Made by a program: the position numbers and the translations under genes. Below the pieces are notes generated by a model, which searched no databases, had not been told where the DNA came from, and was given only the letters and a program-made list of their open reading frames with translations. A stretch of DNA of 12,005 bases, from positions 1-12,005 of the forward strand of contig DAOTVZ010000109.1 of the NCBI GenBank assembly GCA_034436045.1, read 5' to 3'. This DNA is from H111-94 sp034436045. GTDB taxonomy: Bacteria; Chloroflexota; Ktedonobacteria; Ktedonobacterales; Ktedonobacteraceae. Each line of letters opens with the position of its first letter. Within the stretch, counting starts at the first letter, position 1. Below are positions 6,926 through 12,005 of the stretch, piece after piece.

Positions 6926-7276
6926 ATGCACGAATTGTCTATCGCGGAAAGCATGGTAGATGCGCTTAAAGCGAAAGCCACCGAATGTCAGGCCGCTCGT
7001 GTCAAAAATGTACACCTCAAGGTCGGCGAGGCCAGCGGTATCGTGACCGATTCATTGACATTCTGCTTCGAGATGCTTGCTAGCCTCGATCCCCTCTTAA
7101 CAGGGGCACAATTGCTGATCGATACGGTACCTCATCGGGCATGGTGTCGGCACTGCGCCCACGAGTTCGCCGTCACCAATTTCGTAGCTATATGCCCGGA
7201 CTGTGGAGAATGGTCAGGGCAGATCGTTTCCGGCACCGAACTTGAAATACTTGACATGGAGATCGAAACCCCGTAG
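6926..7276 (+). CDS. hypA: HypA hydrogenase nickel-insertion accessory protein
   Basis: HypA binds nickel at its N-terminus and hands it to the large subunit together with HypB. The protein has 116 residues from ATG 6926. The start MHELSIAESMVD matters because His2 (with Glu3) is the nickel ligand; a GTG at 6920 would add two residues before it and is less well spaced from the ribosome site. The zinc-binding domain has WCRHC (Cys74, Cys77) and CPDC (Cys90, Cys93). The length is normal for the family. The stop codon TAG (7274-7276) lies inside the left arm of a 29-bp inverted repeat, so the element may have set the C-terminus (EIETP). hypB follows beyond the repeat region, 179 bases downstream. 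Confidence 0.95.
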   Translation: MHELSIAESMVDALKAKATECQAARVKNVHLKVGEASGIVTDSLTFCFEMLASLDPLLTGAQLLIDTVPHRAWCRHCAHEFAVTNFVAICPDCGEWSGQIVSGTELEILDMEIETP

Positions 7277-7347
7277 GGGCGTCATTCATGACGCCCTGTT
7301 TGCCCGTCGAACCGCTCTCAGGGCGTCATGAATGACGCCCCTACGGG
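7270..7347. repeat. 29-bp perfect inverted repeat (REP/MITE-like), arms themselves palindromic
   Basis: The left arm 7270-7298 and right arm 7319-7347 are exact reverse complements over 29 bases, separated by 20 bases. Each arm contains a smaller palindrome, GGGCGTCAT-NN-ATGACGCCC, next to a GTAG/CTAC outer edge. The left arm begins in the last sense codons of hypA and includes its stop. No T-run follows either arm, so this is not a canonical intrinsic terminator, though the RNA would form a very stable hairpin that could attenuate or stabilise the transcript between hypA and hypB. Confidence 0.85.
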
Positions 7348-7358
7348 ACACCAGATTC

Positions 7359-7388
7359 GGGCGTGAGAATTCATCATCACGCCCCTAC
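7359..7388. repeat. Diverged copy of the GTAGGGGCG palindromic repeat
   Basis: GGGCGTGA (7359-7366) pairs with TCACGCCC (7377-7384) around a 10-base centre, followed by CTAC (7385-7388). The outer CGCCCCTAC edge matches the right arm of the neighbouring 29-bp repeat. It is therefore a further family member in the CTAC-right orientation with a changed core, only 11 bases from the larger element. Confidence 0.65.
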
Positions 7389-7439
7389 GAGATGGGGTTA
7401 TTACCGATTTGGATCACTAAATTGCTTATGGCATCCACT

Positions 7440-7446
7440 GAAAGGG
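7440..7446 (+). promoter_or_regulatory. Ribosome binding site for the hypB GTG start
   Basis: GAAAGGG lies nine bases before GTG 7456. It supports this start over the upstream ATG at 7363, which falls in the repeat. Confidence 0.6.
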
Positions 7447-7455
7447 ATAGCTCTT

Positions 7456-8133
7456 GTGCCAAAAGTAACGATTGCACAACATATTCTGGCGGCCAACGAT
7501 ACTGTCGCACGGGATGTTCGACAGAAGCTGGCGGCGCACAAGATTTGCACCATTAATTTGATGAGTGCGCCCGGCGCGGGTAAGACCACTCTGCTGGAAC
7601 GCACCATCGAGCAACTGCGTGGGCAGATCAGTGTGGGCGTTATCGAGGGCGATATCGAAACCAGCGCCGATGCCGAACGCATCGAGGCGGCGGGCGCAGT
7701 AGAGACGGTGCAGATCAACACGCGCGGGGCCTGCCACCTGGAAGCGCACATGATCCGTGATGCCCTGGCACAGATCGACCTGGGGAGCGTCAACCTGCTC
7801 TTCATCGAGAATATCGGCAACCTGGTCTGTCCGGCAACCTGGGACCTGGGCGAGGATGCGCGCGTTGTCATTACCAGCACGACCGAAGGCGACGAGAAAC
7901 CGGCCAAGTACCCACAGATGTTCGCGGTCGCACAAGCAATGGTCATCAACAAGCTCGACCTGCTACCCTATGTCGATTACGACATCGCAAAGGTCAAACG
8001 ACAGGCGCTGGCAATCAACCCCTCACTGCGCATCTTTGAGCTAAGTTGCCGCACAGGTGAGGGCCTGACCGCCTGGTGCGACTGGCTCATGACGGTGATA
8101 CACAAGCAGACTGCTGGCAAGGAAGAAGTGTGA
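7456..8133 (+). CDS. hypB: HypB nickel-delivery GTPase
   Basis: HypB is a GTPase that drives nickel transfer to the large subunit with HypA. The protein has 225 residues from GTG 7456. It has a P-loop SAPGAGKTTLLE (Ser37-Thr45), EGDIETSADA (64-73), the G-domain metal-site residues Cys93-His94 (ACHLEA) and Cys125 (NLVCPATWD), and the base-recognition motif NKLD (165-168). These three metal residues match Cys166, His167 and Cys198 of E. coli HypB. There is no N-terminal CxxCGC nickel motif and no His-rich tract. The open frame extends upstream to ATG 7363 and includes HHH, but that extension is encoded by repeat sequence. The ribosome site at 7440-7446 and family length both favour GTG 7456. 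hypF starts three bases after its stop. Confidence 0.93.
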   Translation: MPKVTIAQHILAANDTVARDVRQKLAAHKICTINLMSAPGAGKTTLLERTIEQLRGQISVGVIEGDIETSADAERIEAAGAVETVQINTRGACHLEAHMIRDALAQIDLGSVNLLFIENIGNLVCPATWDLGEDARVVITSTTEGDEKPAKYPQMFAVAQAMVINKLDLLPYVDYDIAKVKRQALAINPSLRIFELSCRTGEGLTAWCDWLMTVIHKQTAGKEEV

Positions 8134-8136
8134 GCT

Positions 8137-10509
8137 ATGATCTCCGACACAGGTGCGACAATTCAACGGCGGCGCATTCTTGTCCAGGGTATTGTGCAGG
8201 GCGTCGGCTTTCGGCCTTTCGTCTATGGCCTGGCAATACGCCTCGGTTTGAGCGGCTTCGTCCTCAACGATAGCAACGGTGTCACTATTGAGATCGAGGG
8301 AACAAGTAGAGAGCTTGATGAGTTCCAACGCGCCTTATGTGCGGAAACTCCGCCTCTGGCGCGTATCGATAGCGTGGTCAGCGAGCAGCTTATACCACGC
8401 AACGAACACACGTTTACCATCGAGCATAGCCAGCAAGGTAGCGAGCGGCGCACGCTCATCTCGCCCGATACCAGCACCTGCGACGATTGCTTGAGCGAAC
8501 TCTTCACCCCAACCGACCGACGTTATGGCTATCCTTTCATCAACTGCACTAACTGCGGCCCACGCTTCACCATCGTGCTGGACGTGCCCTACGACCGCGA
8601 TAAGACGACAATGCGCGTCTTTCCCATGTGCCCTGACTGCCAGGCCGAATACAGCGACCCGCTCAACCGGCGCTTCCACGCTCAGCCCAACGCCTGTCCC
8701 GTCTGCGGCCCCCATGTCTCCTTGCAGAACTGGTCTACTGAACAGCCACCAGACAATTCCGCAAGAGATGCTGAACTCATCACGCTTGCAGCCCGGCGGC
8801 TCGCGGCAGGTGCAATCCTGGCTATCAAAGGCTTGGGCGGTTATCACCTGGCCTGTGATGCCCTCAACGCTGAGGCGGTACAATGCCTGCGCCAGCGCAA
8901 ACACCGCGAGGCCAAACCCTTCGCGCTGATGGTGCCCGACCTGGCGACGGCGCGCATGCTTTGTCATGTGAGCGAGGCCGAAGCGGCGCTCCTGCAATCG
9001 CGTCAGAGGCCTATCGTTCTGCTCGACCAGCTTGCTACCTACTCTGTGGCTCCTGCTGTCGCTCCCAATCATACCACGCTCGGTATTATGCTGCCTTATA
9101 CACCCCTGCATCACCTGCTGCTGCACGCCTTTGCCGACATCACGAAAGGCCAGCGACCACCGGTGCTGGTGATGACCAGCGGCAACCTCAGCGAAGAACC
9201 CATTGCTTACAAGGACGACGACGCTCGACAACGCTTAGCCAGCATCGCGGATGGTATGTTGACGCATAACCGCGCCATTCATATGCGTTGCGATGACTCC
9301 GTGCTGCGTATTGTGGCAGGACAGACACAGTTCTTGCGCCGTTCGCGCGGCTATGCGCCGGAGCCGATTAGCCTGGCCTTTGAGTTGCCAGAGCCATTAC
9401 TGGCGTGCGGCGGCCATCTCAAGAATACCTTCTGCCTGGGCAAAGGACGGCAGGCTTTCGTCAGCCATCACATCGGCGACCTGGAAAATCTGGCGACACT
9501 GACCTCTTTCCGGGAAGGTATCGTCCATTTCCAGCGCCTCTTTGATATTTTTCCTACCGCCGTGGCCTACGACCTGCATCCTGAATATCTGGCAACCAAA
9601 TACGCGCTTGATACGAGCATCCCGCACAAAATCGGCGTGCAACACCACCATGCCCATATTGCCAGCGTACTGGCTGAGCATGGTATCAGCGGCCCGGTCA
9701 TCGGTGTGGCCGCCGACGGCACCGGCTACGGCACCGATGGCGCGGTGTGGGGCGGCGAGATCATGATCGCCGACCTGGCGGACTTTGAGCGCGTGGCGCA
9801 TCTCGCCTATGTTCCCCTGCCCGGCGGCGAACAGGCTATTCACCAGCCCTGGCGTATGGCGGCGGCATATCTCGCGCATACTTACGGCAATCAGTTCCTA
9901 TCGCTGGATATTCCCTTTGTGCAGCAATTGAACCGTGCAAAGTGGCATACCCTTTCACAGATGATCGAGCGCAACCTCAACTGCCCGCCGACTTCCAGCC
10001 TGGGGCGTTTATTCGACGCCGTCGCTGCGTTGTTGGGCCTGCGCAGCGAAGTGCAATACGAAGGACAGGCCGCCATCGAGCTAGAAATGCTGGCCGTAGG
10101 GGCGTCATTTATGACGCCCTCATGCCAGCCATCATCCACGACGCCCTCGATCACAATACCCACAAAGCACGATATACCTATGATTCTGGACGTCACACCG
10201 CTGATCCGTGCCGTCGTCAGCGATATTCAGCAGCGTGTTCCACTCCCACAGATCGCCGCACGCTTTCATCACGCGCTGGCTGAGCTACTGGCTCAGACCT
10301 GCCTCGGCATCCGTGAACAGAGCGGTTTGAACGAGGTTGCCCTTAGCGGTGGTGTCTTCCAGAACCGGCTCTTGCTGGAACAACTACATAAGCGGCTGGA
10401 GCAGATGGCGTTTCGGGTCTATCTCAATCGACGTGTACCCCCTAACGACGGTGGACTCAGCCTGGGTCAACTGGCCGTCGCGGGTAAACGCATACAAGAT
10501 GGCTTATAA
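8137..10509 (+). CDS. hypF: HypF carbamoyltransferase
   Basis: HypF turns carbamoyl phosphate and ATP into the carbamoyl group that HypE dehydrates to cyanide for the active-site iron. The protein has 790 residues. Domains: acylphosphatase-like ~12-97 with VQGVGFRPF (Arg26); two zinc fingers, CDDC...CTNC (115/118, 137/140) and CPDC...CPVC (165/168, 187/190), each with 18 residues between the pairs; a YrdC-like domain ~205-395 (KGLGGYHLACDA); and a Kae1-like domain ~410-785 with HHHAH (503-507), ADGTGYGTDGAVWGGE (from ~526) and SGGVFQN. All signatures are intact. An oddity is residues 653-661: nt 10094-10120 matches the repeat arm at 7271-7297 at 26 of 27 bases and is read in frame, extending a variable linker within the Kae1-like domain. 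The downstream hypC begins 42 bases after the stop. Confidence 0.96.
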   Translation: MISDTGATIQRRRILVQGIVQGVGFRPFVYGLAIRLGLSGFVLNDSNGVTIEIEGTSRELDEFQRALCAETPPLARIDSVVSEQLIPRNEHTFTIEHSQQGSERRTLISPDTSTCDDCLSELFTPTDRRYGYPFINCTNCGPRFTIVLDVPYDRDKTTMRVFPMCPDCQAEYSDPLNRRFHAQPNACPVCGPHVSLQNWSTEQPPDNSARDAELITLAARRLAAGAILAIKGLGGYHLACDALNAEAVQCLRQRKHREAKPFALMVPDLATARMLCHVSEAEAALLQSRQRPIVLLDQLATYSVAPAVAPNHTTLGIMLPYTPLHHLLLHAFADITKGQRPPVLVMTSGNLSEEPIAYKDDDARQRLASIADGMLTHNRAIHMRCDDSVLRIVAGQTQFLRRSRGYAPEPISLAFELPEPLLACGGHLKNTFCLGKGRQAFVSHHIGDLENLATLTSFREGIVHFQRLFDIFPTAVAYDLHPEYLATKYALDTSIPHKIGVQHHHAHIASVLAEHGISGPVIGVAADGTGYGTDGAVWGGEIMIADLADFERVAHLAYVPLPGGEQAIHQPWRMAAAYLAHTYGNQFLSLDIPFVQQLNRAKWHTLSQMIERNLNCPPTSSLGRLFDAVAALLGLRSEVQYEGQAAIELEMLAVGASFMTPSCQPSSTTPSITIPTKHDIPMILDVTPLIRAVVSDIQQRVPLPQIAARFHHALAELLAQTCLGIREQSGLNEVALSGGVFQNRLLLEQLHKRLEQMAFRVYLNRRVPPNDGGLSLGQLAVAGKRIQDGL
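10094..10120. repeat. GTAGGGGCG palindromic repeat inside the hypF coding sequence
   Basis: The 27 bases match 7271-7297 with a single C-to-T difference at the palindrome centre. They contain GGGCGTCAT and ATGACGCCC, the same self-complementary core. The copy is translated in frame as residues ~653-661 of HypF (AVGASFMTP). A possible degenerate second half, ACGACGCCCTC, follows at 10137-10147. The length and frame leave hypF open, and the following residues (to ~679) also look like low-conservation linker. Confidence 0.8.
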
Positions 10510-10510
10510 T
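10505..10510 (+). promoter_or_regulatory. Possible -10 box (TATAAT) before hypC
   Basis: A perfect TATAAT overlaps the end of hypF, 42 bases before the hypC ATG. The sequence 17 bases upstream (GGGTAA) is a poor -35 and there is no TGn extension. It may be a weak internal promoter or chance. Confidence 0.2.
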
Positions 10511-10551
10511 GGTCTAAAGACGATACATTTAAACAACACAAGGAGGTTGAT

Positions 10552-10824
10552 ATGTGTCTCGGCATTCCAGGTAAAATTGTAGACATCGTGGACGACGCTA
10601 ATTCCATCGCCAAAGTCGATGTGTCCGGCGTCAAACGCAACGTCAGCATTGCGCTGGTGCGCCCGGAGGGCATTGAGCCGGGCGATTGGGTACTGATTCA
10701 CGTGGGTTTCGCCATGAGCAAAATCGACGAACATGAGGCACACGAAACGATGAAAGCCTTGCAACTCTTCGGCCAGGGCTACATTGACGAACTCGACATG
10801 CTCCATTCGAGCCAGATTGAGTGA
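10552..10824 (+). CDS. hypC: HypC hydrogenase assembly chaperone
   Basis: HypC carries the Fe(CN)2CO unit with HypD and passes it to the large-subunit precursor. The protein has 90 residues. The N-terminus MCLGIPGKI carries the essential Cys2. The small beta-barrel continues with VSIALVRPEGIEPGDWVLIH, and conserved His50 lies in IHVGFAMSKID. The C-terminal helix KALQLFGQGY is usual for the family. AAGGAGG at 10540-10546 gives a strong ribosome site five bases before the ATG. It follows hypF by 42 bases and precedes the SIS gene by nine. A second HypC-like protein lies at 11454-11753. No oddities in this copy. Confidence 0.95.
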   Translation: MCLGIPGKIVDIVDDANSIAKVDVSGVKRNVSIALVRPEGIEPGDWVLIHVGFAMSKIDEHEAHETMKALQLFGQGYIDELDMLHSSQIE

Positions 10825-10833
10825 GGTGACTTT

Positions 10834-11454
10834 ATGGACGCTCTCACACCGGAACAGGCACAACCAGACCTGACAGCACTGGTGGCGCGGCGCTTTGAAC
10901 TGAGTACCTCGGTACCACAGGTCTTCTTTACGACCGAGGCCGAGCGCATCGCCAGAGCTTGCTGGGCGATGGCGCAGCGCTTCCATCAAGGTGGGCGGTT
11001 GCTCGCCTTCGGCAATGGGGCCAGCGCGACCGATGCCCAGCACGTCTCCGTCGAGTTCGTCCATCCGGTGATTGTTGGCAAACGCGCCCTGCCCGCTCTG
11101 GCCCTCACCAACGATAGCGCGACGCTGAGCGGACTGATGATGGGCCAGGAACATGGGCCAGCGTTCTCTCAACTGCTGCATGTGCTTGGTCGTCCGCAAG
11201 ACATGGCGCTGGGCTTCTCGCTAGATGGCAATTGTGCCAACGTGGTCGCAGCATTGCAGGAAGCCAGGAGACTGGGCATGCTCACCCTGGGGCTGACTGG
11301 CGGCGACGGCGGCTTGCTGGCGCGCTCCGAAATGGATTTCTGTTTCATCGTTCGCTCACATGACCCGTTCGTTGTGCAGGAAACACATGAAACTCTCTAT
11401 CACGTCTTATGGGAACTGGTGCATATTTTCTTTGAACACGAGGGATTACTGTGA
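10834..11454 (+). CDS. SIS-domain phosphosugar isomerase-like protein (GmhA-like), hydrogenase-linked
   Basis: The protein has 206 residues and a single SIS (sugar isomerase) fold resembling sedoheptulose-7-phosphate isomerase GmhA. The signature is LLAFGNGASATDAQHVSVEF (57-76), with Glu74 near the GmhA active-site glutamate. LTNDSATLSG (91-100) follows, then a second half LTLGLTGGDGGLL. The C-terminal helix QETHETLYH has His185 and His190 with the spacing seen in GmhA. No heptose, LPS or capsule genes lie nearby; it sits between hypC and a second HypC-like gene. This argues for a role in hydrogenase assembly rather than heptose synthesis, but the substrate is unknown. The stop TGA shares a base with the next ATG (11454), so it is translationally coupled. 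SIS fold confident; reaction not. Confidence 0.85.
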   Translation: MDALTPEQAQPDLTALVARRFELSTSVPQVFFTTEAERIARACWAMAQRFHQGGRLLAFGNGASATDAQHVSVEFVHPVIVGKRALPALALTNDSATLSGLMMGQEHGPAFSQLLHVLGRPQDMALGFSLDGNCANVVAALQEARRLGMLTLGLTGGDGGLLARSEMDFCFIVRSHDPFVVQETHETLYHVLWELVHIFFEHEGLL

Positions 11455-11753
11455 TGGATTCTGAAGAAGAGAAGCAGCAGACGCGCCTGACACGCACTCC
11501 TGAGCGACTGGCAATCTTTAGTGGCCCGACCTGTGAACTGGATGCCGAGGGACACTGTATCACCTGTTCCGACGAGGCCATATATGTCAGGGTACTGCAC
11601 GTTGAAGAGGGCAGAGGACTGGCGCGCGTAGAAGTTGATGGCAACGAAGAAGAGGTTGATATTACGTTAATAGAGCATGTCGCGCCAGGTGCTACGCTCC
11701 TGGTGCATGGCGGCGTTGCGATTGCTTTGCTAGAAGAGGCCCCCCATGCATGA
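11454..11753 (+). CDS. Divergent second HypC/HupF-like chaperone with CxxC motif
   Basis: The protein has 99 residues from ATG 11454; a GTG at 11451 is also in frame but overlaps the SIS stop more and is worse placed after the GAGGG at 11440-11444. The C-terminal ~60 residues follow the HypC beta-barrel (YVRVLHVEEGRGLARVEVDG, EEVDITLIEHVAPGATLLVH). His85 in LVHGGVAIAL aligns with HypC His50. It lacks the MCxxxP N-terminus; instead an extension of about 30 residues leads to GHCITCSDEA with Cys35 and Cys38 (Cys27 nearby). Such CITC-type HypC relatives occur in actinobacterial hydrogenase clusters, from memory. It may work with HypD on another step or client. It overlaps the next SIS gene by eight bases. 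Confidence 0.82.
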   Translation: MDSEEEKQQTRLTRTPERLAIFSGPTCELDAEGHCITCSDEAIYVRVLHVEEGRGLARVEVDGNEEEVDITLIEHVAPGATLLVHGGVAIALLEEAPHA

Positions 11754-12005
11754 CACTGAAGGCTCCGAGTATGACCGCCTGTTTTATCCCTTCCTTTTCG
11801 AGGGCGGCAAGGCCAGCATCGATGATGTGCTGGCCCAGGTGCAACATTCAACGCTGGAGAAGTGTCACGAAATCATTGCGTTGCGTCAGGCCACGCTGGC
11901 TCGCTCTGGTAAGCAGCTTATCGCTGTCGGTCAGGCGATGGCGAAAGCCTTTGCTGACGGCGCAACCTTGCTGGCCTTCGGCAATGGCGGTAGCACTACC
12001 GACGC
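11746..12005 (+). CDS. Second SIS-domain (GmhA-like) protein, 5' part only
   Basis: A partial gene running off the right edge; 86 codons are visible. It starts MHDTEGSEYDRLFYPFLFEG at ATG 11746, overlapping the preceding gene by eight bases, with GAAGAGG at 11733-11739 as ribosome site. After an N-terminal helical part (SIDDVLAQVQHSTLEKCHEI) the frame reaches ATLLAFGNGGSTTDA, the same SIS signature as LLAFGNGASATDA in the gene at 10834-11454. It has a longer N-terminal region, so it is a paralogue rather than a repeat of the same gene. The catalytic C-terminal half cannot be judged. hypD and hypE probably follow outside the window. Confidence 0.82.
   Translation, partial: MHDTEGSEYDRLFYPFLFEGGKASIDDVLAQVQHSTLEKCHEIIALRQATLARSGKQLIAVGQAMAKAFADGATLLAFGNGGSTTD

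Noticed and set aside
6724..6969. 81-codon open frame across micro-protein 2 and the hypA start
   Set aside because: It overlaps two better supported genes in another frame and ends in composition typical of an out-of-frame reading.
7270..7347. Intrinsic transcription terminator after hypA
   Set aside because: The hairpin is strong, but neither arm is followed by a T-run, and hypB and hypF continue in the same direction.
7363..7455. N-terminal extension of HypB with an HHH stretch, possibly a histidine-rich nickel-storage tail
   Set aside because: The stretch is encoded by the palindromic repeat and non-coding gap. Family similarity begins after GTG 7456, which has its own ribosome site.
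8335..9231. 298-codon minus-strand open frame
   Set aside because: It is an antisense shadow of hypF, whose own frame shows all family motifs. The protein resembles nothing.
11454..12005. SIS genes as part of an LPS heptose pathway
   Set aside because: There are no other heptose or cell-envelope genes, and the order is interleaved with HypC-type genes.

Overview
The window is an almost unbroken plus-strand gene cluster for an oxygen-tolerant, high-affinity [NiFe] hydrogenase of the group 1h (formerly 'group 5', actinobacterial-type, Hhy) kind. These enzymes are known to let aerobic, often starving, bacteria oxidise trace atmospheric H2. Chloroflexota, perhaps a Ktedonobacteria-like lineage, is my guess at the host. 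It rests on GC content that is moderate to high by eye, the mix of ATG and GTG starts, and scattered GTAGGGGCG palindromes, which I associate with that group. An actinobacterium or another phylum with this cluster is not excluded.

Layout. Positions 1-2455 hold the structural genes: the 3' part of the small subunit (hhyS) and the complete large subunit (hhyL). Positions 2456-2692 are a non-coding gap filled with direct and inverted repeats. From 2693 to 6579 there is a run of accessory genes, mostly closely spaced or overlapping: a NifU-like Fe-S protein, a cysteine-motif DUF5947-type protein, a DUF6084-type protein, a 473-residue conserved protein of unknown role, and a HybD/HyaD-type maturation protease. 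Positions 6612-6895 hold two tiny single-helix membrane proteins with the same C-terminal PDIRRY signature. Positions 6926-10824 hold the nickel and Fe(CN)2CO insertion genes hypA, hypB, hypF and hypC. From 10834 to the right edge come a GmhA-like SIS-domain protein, a second divergent HypC-like protein, and the start of a second SIS-domain protein. hypD and hypE are not in the window and would be expected just downstream.

How the genes fit together. HhyS and HhyL form the catalytic dimer. HypF makes thiocyanate for the CN ligands, and HypC carries the Fe(CN)2CO unit (normally with HypD). HypA and HypB deliver nickel, and the protease trims the 19-residue tail of HhyL after the metal centre is in place. 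The NifU-like protein may supply Fe-S clusters to HhyS. The DUF5947, DUF6084 and 473-residue proteins, the two micro-membrane proteins and the SIS proteins are lineage-specific parts of unknown function.

The most interesting signals are (1) the pair of unlisted small membrane proteins; (2) the alternating HypC/SIS, HypC-like/SIS arrangement; (3) a family of palindromic repeats, one of which supplies the hypA stop codon, forms a perfect 29-bp inverted repeat between hypA and hypB, and recurs inside the hypF reading frame; and (4) a separate 138-bp inverted-repeat element between the structural and accessory genes. I see no tRNA, rRNA, CRISPR array, transposase, phage gene or defence system.
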